This document shows positions 10,917 through 24,007 of a stretch of 64,000 nt of DNA, one piece after another. Location of the stretch: NCBI RefSeq assembly GCF_005239225.2, contig NC_133289.1, positions 6,021,501 through 6,085,500 on the forward strand, given 5' to 3'. This DNA comes from Populus alba. Its lineage: Eukaryota > Streptophyta > Magnoliopsida > Malpighiales > Salicaceae. The notes beneath the pieces were generated by a model. The model saw nothing but the letters and a program-made list of their open reading frames with translations, ran no database searches and was not told where the DNA came from. The first letter of the stretch is position 1. Every line of letters begins with the position of its first letter. Both the position numbers and the translations under genes were made by a program.

Positions 10917-12990
10917 CAGACTCAACGTGGAAATGTCAATCTAAGGGTGGAGAATGGTTGGACTTTTTGCATGAGAGAGAGGGGGGGACTTGTAAGAAAA
11001 GTCTGAAACGAAAGTGGCAAGTGGTGGGACCTAGTGGTGTCATAAAAAGAAAAGAAAGTTTAGGGGGAAATCAAGTAGTTTGATGGTGGTTGTCACGGTG
11101 GTGGAGGTAGCTTTTGATTTTTCCTAGATTGGGGGATAGTCAATGGTCATAGTGGGTGACAGACTATACATGCACATGAGATAACACAGATTTATTATTT
11201 TTTTAAAGTATTTTTTAATTTAAAATATATTAAAAAAAATAAATTTATTTAAACTTCAGTCCAAACACTAGAAAACTGATCAAGAGAGAATAATATTTTA
11301 TTTATTTTTAAAATTAGGTTGACAAAGGTTTGAGTTTTGGTGATCGCTAGAACATCTTTGAAGGCAAGCAGATGGAGTAGTGCTTATTAATTCATCTAAT
11401 TTATGTTGACCACAATTTACAAATGAGAAATTCTAGGGTCTCCTGGCTAGTTTGGACTTTTAATTATCGGTTTTAACAAGGTGATTGCTAGAACATCGTT
11501 GAAATCAATTTATATTAAATTATTTATATTCTTTTAATTATAATGTTCACTAATTGCAATGAAAGTTTCATGGCTGTTTTTTACTTTTTAGTTTGTTTGG
11601 ATTGTAAATTATAGTAGTTTTTTTTCCCTTCTATTCATCCAAAGTGTGACTTAATTTAATTTATAAACTTGTATTTTTTTAAAAAAGAAAATTGCCAATT
11701 AATTTAACCGAGGTTATTTTTTTTCTTGTTCATCAAAATAATGATTTGTTTTCTTTATTTTGACATTGTCAAATTCTTGTAGTTGACTCAGCTATAATGT
11801 ATTTTTTTCTTATACTCAAATTGTGAAATTCCAAATAAAAAATGAATAAAAAGTTTTCCTCATATTTATTTGTCATATTATAATTAATATTATTAGAAAA
11901 GCAAAACCCGTGAGTTATAGAGAAAATTAGAAAAAATACTTTTTGTATTTGAAAAAAACTTATTCGATAATTAAAAACTCGTTCTGCGTTGCAATCTAAT
12001 TATGTTTTTAAAAATTTTTTAAATATTAAATTAATTTTTTTATTTTCTTAGATCATTTTCTTATGTGCTAAGATTGAATTAATTTTTTTAATAAATTATA
12101 TTATTTTCATACATTTTAAAATTAAAAATACTTTAAAAACAAAAATCTTTCAATTGTACAACTTAAAAAAAAAAAAGGGACTAAAGCATGAAAGTTTGTA
12201 TTAAAAGTCAAAGAGCTACTGCTAATAATGCTTGGAAAAAGATGTACTATATGATAATTTATGTTCTAGTCAAAGACGTTCCTTTACCTTGCAACAAGGA
12301 ATTTGATACTTTCTTGTCCGGATATCAGCCTATCGGTTGAGAAGTTTCCTGTGAACATTTGCTTTCTCTTTGTGAACTTACTCATGTTACAATCCCAGCA
12401 CTTTGTCTTCAGTTGTTGGATCTAACAACATATTTCAGAATCACAAAATAATATAACAATAGACTATATTAATTGAAAAAAAAAATTTATATAAAAAAAA
12501 AAAACAAGTGAGTTCTTCCAATTTAAGAAATCATAAGCTAATCCTTCATGAGCTCTCACCATCAACTTAATTATTAACCAAACAATTTCTTTAATTAATA
12601 TATAAGCAAACAACATTATTTTTTTTTTAATTTTATCTCTCCCATTTTTTTTATTTATCACCCTCGTATATTATAAATATTCGGTAATTATAGCGTGAGT
12701 ATTATTAAATCTCTCTCGTGTGTGCTAATGGAGCTTTTAAATATAAACTTGTTATTTAATTTCCTCTCTCAACGTGTGAAGAAGCATTGCACTGATCCCT
12801 CTACAAAACTTGCGTTTTGTCCACATATCCATGTGAGTTTCGCAAGGTTGTTGTCGTCGTCGTCTTCGTCAAATAAATCTTTTTTAACATGTATGAAAAT
12901 ATATGGATTGGATGTGATTTTTCGTGAATTGGAGAACCAACTTGTTGACTTTTTAAACTACAAAGACTAAATTATAATTCACGCCTTAAT

Positions 12991-13078
12991 CAAGCAAGCA
13001 AACGGCGTAATAAGGTAAAGAGACAAAGACAAGTCCATGGACACCAAGCAAGCAAACGGGTTAATAAGGTAAAGAGAG
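12991..13078. repeat. Two-copy direct repeat, period 54 bp
   Basis: CAAGCAAGCAAACG followed by TAATAAGGTAAAGAGA occurs at about 12991-13022 and again from 13045, with small differences. Confidence 0.75.
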
Positions 13079-16000
13079 GATATTTTAGTGGTGGAGGGTG
13101 TCGGGGGAAGCTTAATTATAGAGGTTTTTGTTTGACTTGTTTTTTAAAAGAAAAAAGAAGGGAGAAAATAAAAAGTAAAACTGTTGACCAACTATTCAGA
13201 TTTCAACTTGGGATAGCAGGTGGAATTTACAGCCGTTGGATGGGTTTTCGTTAGATCCAACGAATGAAACTCTGTAATGGTTTAAGTAATAATAACTGCT
13301 GTTCAGGTCAGCGCTTGAAGGATGAGTAATTTATTAGCAACACACGTGGCGAAGAGTTTCAACGCCTACTAGACAGAAGACATAGCTGGAGATTGCGTCA
13401 ATTTCTGCCATCCCCAACGTTTCTATTTTCAAATGGCAAGGCAAGGCTCCTTTATTATTAGCCAGGGCAGGGCATGTATCGGGGCCCAAGGGACCAAACT
13501 CTCTGTATCAGGGCGTATAAAATTGACATGAACCAACCCTACAAGATTTTAGGGTTTTTTTTCAACAAAATTGTGGATGGAAGGAGCCTGGTGGCTCCTG
13601 TTTTTTTTTTTTTTTTTTTTTTTTCTGCTAAAAATGGAACGCCATGGCACTCAGGGAAGCTCACCCACCGCATCCTACATTTGTTGAATATGATGCAGCG
13701 GCAGTTTTGTTCACAATCAAGGATTCAAATTACAAAGCTTGCTGATGGGGACTTTCCTCCCATTGTTGCAGATGACATTTCTTTGCCTAATGCCAGGACT
13801 AGACTTGGATAACCGAAAATCCTAACTATTGATTTCTGTAGCCTGCTCTTGCTCTTGATGTGCAGGAGTTTTAAATGCATGGATGTCTTTGTTAATAGTA
13901 AAAAAAAAAAGATTTTAGGGTCAAAGTGGAAGTTCAATATCTTTGACATACAATCTCAAATTTAGTCACTTTCTTATGTGAATTAAATTTATTGCTTCGG
14001 CTAAGTTTGGTATTTTATAAGACATGGTTTGACTTCAAGGTTAAGGGTTTGCTCAATGTGCATGTGGATTATATATGGATTTTCATTTAATCTAAGGGTA
14101 AATTATTTTGAACATTCATGTGATTTGATTTTTTTTTACTTTACAATCAAGTTTTCAAATATCATATATTGCAATCTGAAATTTAAAGACAAGTAACACT
14201 TCACATCCTTAGAAGTTGGTGCTAGAAAAAAAATTATTTATTTATAAAACTGTCATTCTATTTGAAATAATAACTAAAATGTTATCAAATCTAAAAATAA
14301 CAAAAATACCCTGAAATACTTGGAAAAAAAAGTAGATAGTAGAAGAAAAAGAAAGAAGAGAACAATCATTATTTCTCATCTTTTCTCTATCTTAAACTAC
14401 CATGTGCACCATATTTATAACCTTATTTAAAAAATTATTTTGAAATTAGGATCCATTCAGCAGTTACTAGTAAACTAACAAGTTCTCCTTAATAACTCGG
14501 CCATTTGAACCTTTCAAAGTGACACTCATCCCATTTGATTTGCTAAAAAAACAAATTATTTCGATCCATATAAATTCTTTGAAACTAAGTGGAAATGCAT
14601 ATCATGAAATTGTGTTGTGAGGTCCCTTCACTTGTAGAAGAAGGGCACATATGCATTCCTCTTTACATAAAATGCAAACAAATAGAAAAACAAAAACGAG
14701 ACCAAATATCCAAAGAGCATCAAGAGAAAAGTGACATGTATAGATTCTTTAGAAAGGAGGCGTGGAATTGGAAAAGCAAATAAAAATTTAGTCCTACTAG
14801 TATTCAATATATTTGTTTTTGTCTTAAACTATAGATTTGTGTTTAATACAAAGAGCACGAGAGAGGAGAGAAGATTAGGATAAAGAGAGACAATAAATTA
14901 ATTGTGCGGTAATGATTACTTTATAATATGCTTTAATATAAATGGGGTATTATTGTTTTTTTTTTTTTTGTTTGATTTTTAAAATCTATTTTTATAATTA
15001 AACTTTTAAAGTGTAATATTAAAAAAAAATTTGACTGATGTAAATTTAGTATTTTTTTTTTAAAAAAAAAGATAAATTAGTCATTTTACCATGCAAAAAA
15101 ACATCAAAAAATCATATTACCCCTATTGCCCAGGCCAATTGTTTTTGTTGAGAAAGGTAAAATTATAATTTTGCAATTTAAATCAATTTAGTAAAAAATG
15201 AATATAGAGATACTATAAATATTGCTACAATAATTCCTCTACCTCTTAGTTTCTTTTAATTAATTCGTGATAATGAAAGAACAATTATATGAGTTGGGAA
15301 TTGTAAGGAAAGTGGACGAGAAACAGCTCACTAAGTCAACGTTGTATAAGATCACTTGCATCCATATGACAAAAGGATTTGATTCTCATAGAAATGCTCA
15401 ACTTGCAATGCACCTTTCGTACCGCTACTAAATTTTTATTTTTTAAACAAATCCTTATTTAGTATTCGCAACTTGTGAAGAATGTTGTATCAGAGGTTGT
15501 GCCCACGGATTTATTTGATTATTATTATTATTACATTATGAATTATAAAATATACTAAAATGCTCGTTTCTGCTAAGATTACAGGGTGGCTAAATTGGTG
15601 CTGTCTTCTCTTCCATACAGTGTTTTCCATATTTAAATCAGCACTCTTCTTAGTGATGAATCTGCTGCCTTGCAATATGGTAATTAATTCCCGCTGCTAT
15701 TTATGAGATTGAGAGATTTTCTCTAGTGGGAGACCATTCTAGATGCGTGAAGCTCGAAAAATATTGGTAGCACATTCGACGTGCTCTGCTGTTTCTAATC
15801 CCTTGCATCCATGCCTCAGCTAACGAAGAACATTGTTTCTACTGCCTTGTGAGCTTTCCTTTACCTTGTCCTGATCAGACCGGAGTTGGTGTTTGTTTTG
15901 GACCTCAACAGGCAGCAATACTGCTAGATACAGAAGCTGAGAGGTTGAAGTTAACGCCACTCTGCTATGCATTTGGAAATATTCATGTATTTTTTTTTAG

Positions 16001-16684
16001 ATTAACGTAGGTGTTCGGGTCAACTTGCGTGCACCTCGATTAATTTTTTAGATCCTGAAGTCCACGACTATGTAAACTTCCAGTTGTTTTCCGTTAGAGT
16101 TTGATTTATATAGAATATTCAGGAAATATTCTTCCCTGACATCAGATCCAATGACAATATGAATTCATTGTTTTTATTAAGTTTTAATTTGAAGAACATT
16201 TGTTACAATATGAATTTTCAATCTTTCTGCTCAACATTTTTGTTTCTACACAATTCAGTTCTTCCATTTTGCCTGGCCAGTGGCCACTGCTTTTTTCTCT
16301 GGGCTGGATTGGCCTACCAAGATGCCTTCTGGCCCCTGTCCTCTATGGCTTTGTGCCATTCGTAATCTTGGACTTGATCCATTTTTCTAATGGAATTCCA
16401 AAAAAAAAAAAAAAAAAAAAAACAGCACCTGTTGTAGTTTAAAATATTTTTAAACAAAAAATTGATTTTAATTTTTTTTTAATTTTGAAAAAAACATGAT
16501 TAAAAACGTGTTCGAGACGTAATTTGGCTGAAAGCAATTACGGGAGGATTAATGAGATTTGTACCCCTAAAAACCTAGTCGGGAAGGGGGCTATATAAGG
16601 ATTTGTGAGGTTTTTCTTGGAGTTGATAGTGTCAAAGTTAGATAAATTAATATTAATATTTTATTAAAAATCAAATTAATTTCA

Positions 16685-17035
16685 TAATTATTTTTCTTAA
16701 GCAAGAATTTTAATGCAAAAAAATATATTTTATAATATAAATTAGTCATTATAAAACATATCCAATTAACGAAATTGGGTGTTAATTTTTTAAATATAAG
16801 TACTATTATTAAAAAAAAATGCTTTTATTGTCAAAATAGTTCTTTTATAAAACAAATCAGTCATTATAGAATACATCCATTTAGCAAAATTGGTTGTTCA
16901 ATTTTATTTTTTTTAATTTAAGCATCATTCTTAAAAAAAAACTTCTAATGTGAAAACATTTCTGCATATAATATTAGTCACTATAAAAATATCCAATTAA
17001 TAAAATTGAGTGTTCAAATATAAAAGAATTAAAAA
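16685..17035. repeat. Degenerate tandem repeat, three units of about 116 bp
   Basis: The anchor AT(T/C)AGTCA(T/C)TATA followed by ATCCA(A/T)TTA and AAATTG(G/A)GTGTT appears at 16741, 16856 and 16973, that is at spacings of 115 and 117. Preceding A-rich parts of each unit also align (a run of A followed by a CTTxTAxTGT-like segment). The array is very AT-rich and heavily diverged. Confidence 0.75.
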
Positions 17036-17940
17036 AAAAAATACAGTAACACAAATTAATCATCTAGTATAATTGAAAAATAGAAGCAAAAATCCTTTTA
17101 GACTGAAAAATGTATAACCTATAAATAGTATTTGGTTATCGTCACATGATAAAAACAAAAAAAAAGATTTCAATTGTTTCTTCATTGCCTAGTTTTTCCG
17201 TCTATTCCACTGTCTAGTTTTTCCGTCTATTAAGAAATCATCCATGAAGAAAGATCATGCATGTCTAGTAAGGAGAAACAATGTCTAAAAGGGATTTCAA
17301 TTTTCATACTTGAATGTCATGTTTGATCGACATATTTATAAATCTTTCATCTTTCTAGGAACTGAGTTGCCTTCAACTGTACATCAATTGGTATGCTGTC
17401 AAGCCCAGCATGCAGAAATCAAGTCAAAGGAAACTCGTAAATGAGAAAATGCAAGACCCAAAACGTTCAGGTTGGTCAACCTTAGCTAGAAAACCCACAT
17501 TCAATAGCATCAGTTAGGGTCCCGTCTTCACATGAAGATGTAAGGTTGATGCATGAAAAGAAATACCTTCCTCTGTGAAGGGTTTTGACTTTATGCAAGA
17601 AAGGCTATCACGGAAATAAGAACCAGTAAACGGCTGGTGCAGATACAAAGAAACAAAAACAAACTACAATAATCAAATCAAGATATTTGTGTAATTAACC
17701 AACCAGCTTGCCTATATATACAATGTTGGTCCATTCTTAAGAGCAGCAAAGCACCAGCAGCATAGGCACACAAAGCCCTTCGGATGGGTCACTTCAAATT
17801 TATGGTCAGCTGACTACTCTAGAAATTTAAACGGAGAGCTCCATGATTTGAAACAAATTGTAGATGAAGCAACACCTAAGTGAAAGAAAAAAAAACCTGT
17901 CGTTGCGTGTTAGCCAATAAGCCATCTTCACCGAGATGAG
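17036..17940. other. Intergenic and 3' flank of the transporter gene
   Basis: No gene recognised. A short duplication, TAGTTTTTCCGTCTATT, occurs near 17190 and 17214. The part nearest 17940 probably holds the 3' UTR of the minus-strand transporter. Confidence 0.4.
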
Positions 17941-20900
17941 TTACACAGATTCTCCACCATAGCCATCTCCATTTTCTTTACTCAATCTGGATTGTGTGGA
18001 AGATTTCGTGGGAGACGATTTTCCTGTTTGTGGCTTTGGATTGTGTATATTGAGGTATGTGTAACCAGACATGCCAGCAATAGCCATAAATGCACCAGAT
18101 ATACTGGTCATTCCTGGATTGGAGCCAAAGATGCAGAAGTTTCCAAGAAGCACAACACATGTTTTGAATTGACCAAGAACAACATGTGATATAGCAGATG
18201 TCGCCCTGAAAATTAAATGAGATGAAATGAATGAGAACCAAACATCCAACTCGAAATCCAACAGGTAGATATGTCCAGTTTATTTATCATAACTTCCTCT
18301 TTAAGATTTAGCAAGTAAAATAATATTAGTTTAAAGACAGCTGCGGACTTCCATTCTTCAAGTTAGTTTGCATGGTGACATCTTATACATACAAGGATAC
18401 AGCAAGACAGAGCACACAACAATATGAACATATAGCAATCAGCAGCCTGATTGTTCTTTAGGCAGGCAGCATATAGGTTGAAAACTGGAGAGGTGGCATT
18501 GTATAGGGCGGTTTTGAGGAACAATCATTAAGATTGTTTTAAAGGAAAAGTCGTCTTGTTTTTCTCTCCTCCTAAAACAATTGGACTTATAACATTACTC
18601 TCTCATTTACTTGCATCTTACAGTTAGGACCCTTTACATTGTTCACTATTCTCTTGATTGAATTCAGTTCAATATCAACCTTGCACTGAATTTTTAAGCA
18701 GGTACCAGTTATTTTAAAATTGCTCTTGTAACAATTTACCTCCTGTTTGTAACCTCATAACTAACAAACCCTTGGCTATAGAATCTATAAAATGTAAGTT
18801 AATCAATACAAATCCAAGCAGAACTGAAAAAATATTTGCTCTCAGCATAAAAAGACAACACACAGTGAAGGGATATCTTGTTTCCCTGGTTATAGTCAAG
18901 CAGTAGATTTCTGGTCAGAATTCAGTAGTCATAAACTGGTTTTGGAGACGACGGCTCTTTGAAATCCAAGGTCAATGAGAGTAAAAACATAATTTTAGCC
19001 TGTAAATCCTACTAATAGAAGCAGCTGGTCCAAGAATTCCACAGATGTAACAAGCTTTATATTTTTTTATTATGAATTATCCAACACTGCAAAGGGGTGG
19101 ATTTGAAATTTTGTTAGCTTAGTATATTAGTGCAGATTTCATAGAATGTCTGTTTTGAAATTCACCTCACCTTTTCTTCCAATTAAATCAATGTTGCCCC
19201 TATGCTTATCAGTTTCACATCTATATGATCACATCGTACTTGTCTCTTCAAGAAGATTTAAGAAAAAGATTCTAATGTCAAAGTGATAAAATTTTGCCCT
19301 CGTTAACTCTTGCATTTTAACAAACACAAAACACATTAAGCACTCTGCAACTACCAACAATGATGTCAAGCTTCTAATACCATTCCAAGATCAATGACCT
19401 CCCAACCCAACTGTGTAATCATAATGAACGAGCCAACACAATTAAGGGTCTGCTAAAAAAATTTTGTTATATGCTCTCACTGTAACAATGGGGCATAAGT
19501 TCAGACGCCAAGCCTCACAACTCAAGAGTAGATTTAGAACACAGCTTAACCAAATGGTCCAGCACCCTTTTACAAACTAGCAAGAGGTTTAGAACTGGCT
19601 ACATGGATCCTTTTCCTGTATGCAATTATGTCATGGACCAAGTTTCATGTCATATTGTTTTTGGTTTACCTCTTCCCTCCTTCACTCCTATCATCTGAAT
19701 GCAATAACACTTGATCACTTGATTATCCATTGGTCTAAATTGTAAGTGGCCAAAGAATTTTATATACCCTTCCTTTCGTTTACCTACAATAGGCATCACT
19801 CTACCTTCTCATGCATGTATTCATTAATTATGCAGTCATTTATTGTATTTCAACGCATGTCCTAACATTCTCATCTCAGCTATGGTCATTTTGTTTTTAT
19901 CAAGAGACTGCTTCCTGACCAACCAAAACTTGCTACATAAAGCAAACCCTCTCAATTTTATTTTATTTTTAAATTTCACCTCAAGGTATACTTAACAGCT
20001 TTAATGGCACAAACCATTCCTTGCAACAAGAACCGTTCCTGGTAATCAATAGATAATTGTACTTCCCAAATCAAAATTGCCATCTTATATGAAAAACTTA
20101 TCCTCATCACTTACCCACCTTTAGAGCATCATGGGCAAGTCTGGTTCACATTCAAGCCCATGATTGCACAACCACGAACAGATTATGCTTTACACTTGCA
20201 CAGGTCTCGAGGCCGACAATAGGCTCTGAGAACATTCAAGAGCTAATCTCATTTTGCATTCCTTGTTTAACTGCAATTTCTAAAATCTTCAATACAGATT
20301 CCATTTTGTCCATTCTCAGTATTTATGGCATCAAATAACCCAACAAGAACATTTTCTAGCATCACCCTCTTGGCCCTTTCAGCAATATCTTTATCTCAAA
20401 TGTCAGAAACTGGAAACTGCAAAGCATTCTCTTAAATTGGAGTCACAGCTTCCTCCAGGGTTTTTCTAGAATCTTCTACACCTTTTCTCCTCCACATCCC
20501 CCACCCCCCTCCCCGGGTTTTCCCCATCCCATTTTTTTTCCTTCATGTATCCACCAAAACATGATACTCCTTATTTTATCTGCCTTTCATCACAAGAAAA
20601 TATGGAATCCCTGCTCATGAAAGAACTTAATATGAGTTATTAGGCCTGATGTATCAGTAGAGTTACAGTTATCAACATATTTGATGTCTAAGCCTCAGAA
20701 ATAATGTTATACCAATTAGCAAAGCATTTTGAGAACATTTTGGACAGATTAAAGTAAGAAACATCCTTATTCTTTGATTTTGTAGTAACAGTGCAATTAT
20801 TATAGTTTTTCATATCTAATTACGTTCAAGTTTTTATTATTATTCTTGCCTGCTATAGAAAATTCACCAAAGTCTAGTCTAAACAGTAATCAGAAAATGC

Positions 20901-23900
20901 ACAAAACCAAGTCATGTTTTTTTGAGAATTAAAACCAAGTCAGGCTACATCTGTCATTCATTATGAAAAATGGTAAAAAGTGACCACAGCAATGGAAATA
21001 ATGTCAGTAAGAAACCAAACAGATATGTTTGTGTTTGCAAAAAGGCAATAAAATGAGTAGCCTGGGGAAAAAAAATGGTAGATATTAACAGCAAGTTCAA
21101 TTGCAATAAACCTCCTAGATGAAGAAAAAATTTCAGCAATTTTTTGAGAATTCCCCAATTATACCAAGGTTGCAACTTCTGTTCTCAAATTGTGGACAAA
21201 GGACAGTACAGGATAAATCACTAGATGCCAGTTCTATAAAAATGTTGAGTTTCTTTCCTTCAACAAATAAAGTGCAAAATCATTAAAATGGGGAATTCTC
21301 ACCCAAGCAATTGAAACCCAATATCCTACAACTATAAATCATAATTAATGTGCCACAACTCAGGTTGAAAATACTGCATTGGCAACCATGAACAGAACAG
21401 GCTGAGGCCTGTGACAGTAAAAAGAATGAGGAGAGCCCACTTACCCAAGCGCCAAAGCACCAGACCACTGAAGCAAGAAGCCAAGAACAGCAGACAAGAG
21501 AATCAGTGCTGTGTTTCTGAAATTCCAATCATAAGAGAAGACACCAGGGGGGTCGAAGAAAGGAATCAAAGTAGCAAGGAAAAACAATGTAATTGGTGTA
21601 GTCTTCCACATTAACCTGTTAATTGATTCACAAGTCATGTAAGATGGAAATGCTATTGGGTGGTAAGGAATGAAAATGAGGGGAGTTACAAGGAAAAACT
21701 TTAAAAAAAGTCTGCTACATACGCCAAGGCTGTCCAGCTCTCCCGCTGTTGCAAAGTGGACCAGAGAATCTTATTGACTGCACTAGGAATTATCCATGCC
21801 AATGCTACACAAGCACCAAAGAGGCTGAATTGCAAATCAGTTACTGTAGCCACAGCAACACCAATCGAGACAACTGTAAGTGCAAGCACCTGAAAGATTT
21901 CATAGAAGAACCCAGGGGATAGTGTCAACTTAAGTTATTTGCAGAAATTAGTCACTCTACACTCATTAATTCCCACCTAATAGAAATGCCATGTACAAGA
22001 AAACTTCCAGAATCAACTTACAAAGCCATTTATGGGTACTCGTTCAATGCATGATTTTGAAAGTACATTTTAAAGATGATGGATGACTTTAAACAAAGAA
22101 ATTTACACTTCCAATTATATTCCTCCTTGAAGGTGCAAGTTAGTCCTTCAACAGGTAAACTAGAAGTAATGGTACTCATTTAATGGATGGAAAGTATAGG
22201 TTCCACATGTCCAAATATGTTGCTAGAGGTTCCATGCCTCAAGATGCAAGGATTAATTGGAAGATTCTAACATGAGCAAACATGACCTTCAGCCTTCACT
22301 GATCAAATCCTAACTATCAAAGCAGATTTTAGTCTCACGAAGGTAATAATGATACAAGACAAGCATTTATGAGCAAGTCCACTTCTAAAGCCCAAGAAAT
22401 TTTCACGAAAAAAATGTTCATTGATAAACCATTTCTCCGAATAAAGTGGAACTCCAAATGCTATCCATTTACGAGTCCATATTGATACTTTCTGTGCCAC
22501 TTTCAAAATTATAAAGCATTTCCCACATGAATGATCTTTCTCCCCCATGTCAATCAGTTGAAAATGAACAAGAGAAAGATCAATGCCTTCTTATTCAGAT
22601 TGTTTCATCACCATAACAAATGGTAAGGCCTACTTTTGTGCAGAAGTGTTTAAACGCATATGAGCAAAAACTTACCTTGGAGAAAGAAACTCTCTTTTTA
22701 AACCATATAAATTCTGCTAAAACAATCGATGGCGTAACGGCAATCTTAGCCATCTGATAGAAACCAACACTGCAAAAAAACATGAAACATAATAAACACG
22801 ACACTTTAAACAGGACTACACAGTTGCGGAAAATGGGAATGCCATATTTGACCTATTGTATTTCAGGCTAACATTAGCTAGGCCAGTAGAGAGGGACATA
22901 ACAAAGCCAAGAGTGAAAAAAGATAAACGAGTAGATTTGGACGGAGGAGATCCAGGAAGTGCAGAGAAAGCTTTTAAAATGGCCATCAGTGCCCAGCTTA
23001 GTAAATAGTGAATAAAACTAAGACATATAGGAAAATGGAAGCCAACTCCTTGAAGCACCTGCCATGAAAAGAAACAAAGGCAAATCAACTCAAAGAAGCT
23101 GCTACTTTTAGCAATAAAAGATGCTGATGCAATTAGATATAGCAATACACATTTGCAAATGTTAGAATACGGACCCATTTGTTCATGAAAATAATACCAA
23201 CAGCAACCAAGAAATTGAATGTAAGAGCAAGGACAGGGCCACATGATCGTTTCTCTTGTCTCTTTGCGCTTTCAGAAAAGCGAAATCTGCTAAATAAAGA
23301 TGAACGCAATTCTTCCAAAGCTCTTCCTGCATTGATGAGCACAAAGATGAAAATGAAGATCAATCAATCACATTTAAGGGGACAAGCAACTGTAACAAAA
23401 ACCTCCACGGTTTACACAGAAAGCTACTAGCCAATGAGCAAAGCAATCACCTTTTGTGAACAAAATAATAAACTAATTAACCATGTCTTGAGCAGACGAG
23501 TTGATTTTAAATAAAAAAAAAAGAAAAAAAAATCATTAACATTTAAAGTTGACAACAGTGAAATGCAAATATATAATGAGCAAAATCCCAGATTTTGAGC
23601 AGCTAGGCAGGCAACTCTACAATCTTTCAATTGTTTTTCAAAATCAGCCACTATTTTAACAGAGTTAAAGAGCTACAACCCATATAAAAAAAATTTAAAA
23701 AAAAAAAAAAAAAACAACTACATACTCCAAAAACCGCAATTGCAGCAAAATTTACATAAAAAAAACTAGATAAGCCTTGCTAGACTCATACTAACATAAG
23801 CTAAATTGATAAATTGAGTGGCATGAAGCAATGCAAATCAAACAAAGAAGGAAACTTTGAGAAATTTAAATAAAATAAAGAGATGGGGTCTAAACAAATT

Positions 23901-24007
23901 CCTTAAAAAAGTTTACCTCTTTCACCAGCATCACTGTCTTTCCTCTTGAGTATCTTCCTCACATCTTTCCTTCCTAATAAATTCAAAATTTCACGGCTAT
24001 AGAGCAT
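17941..24007 (-). CDS. Nucleotide-sugar / triose-phosphate translocator family transporter
   Basis: Seven exons, read leftward: 23917-24007, 23175-23326, 22853-23058, 22676-22769, 21723-21889, 21445-21615 and 17941-18205, giving 381 residues with phase kept at every junction. The product is a polytopic membrane protein of the drug/metabolite transporter superfamily, NST/TPT branch, expected to exchange a nucleotide sugar for its monophosphate across Golgi or ER membrane. The N-terminus is short, basic and soluble (about 60 residues). Hydrophobic segments then alternate through the protein. Family landmarks are GIIFMNKW…GFHFPICL in the first pair of helices, YNSVGFYQMAKIAVTPSIVLAE, VGVAVATVTDLQF, and near the end SHVVLGQFKTCVVLLG. 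The tail is a hydrophilic serine-rich stretch. It may belong to the clade of Arabidopsis At4g32272/At5g57100, but substrate is not determinable from sequence. Confidence 0.88.
18206..21444 (-). other. 3.2-kb last intron of the transporter gene
   Basis: The intron between exons 6 and 7 is far longer than the other five (about 100 to 900 bp). It is bounded by GTAAGT and a TTTTCAG acceptor. I see no coding fragment, LTR or terminal inverted repeat inside it. Its sequence is less AT-skewed than the intergenic spaces, so it may hold an old insertion that I cannot recognise. Confidence 0.5.

Larger units (their letters stand above)
10893..16684. other. Long intergenic stretch, no gene recognised
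   Basis: About 5.8 kb of AT-rich DNA. Frames are short and without domains. Visible items are a T23-like run near 13602-13624, an A22-like run at about 16400-16422 that could be the tail of an old retroposed copy, and the tandem pair at 12991-13078. I see no tRNA, rRNA or microRNA-like hairpin that I could defend. Confidence 0.45.

Noticed and set aside
16400..16422. Poly-A run as the tail of a SINE or processed pseudogene
   Set aside because: No promoter boxes, coding similarity or flanking duplication could be identified upstream of it.
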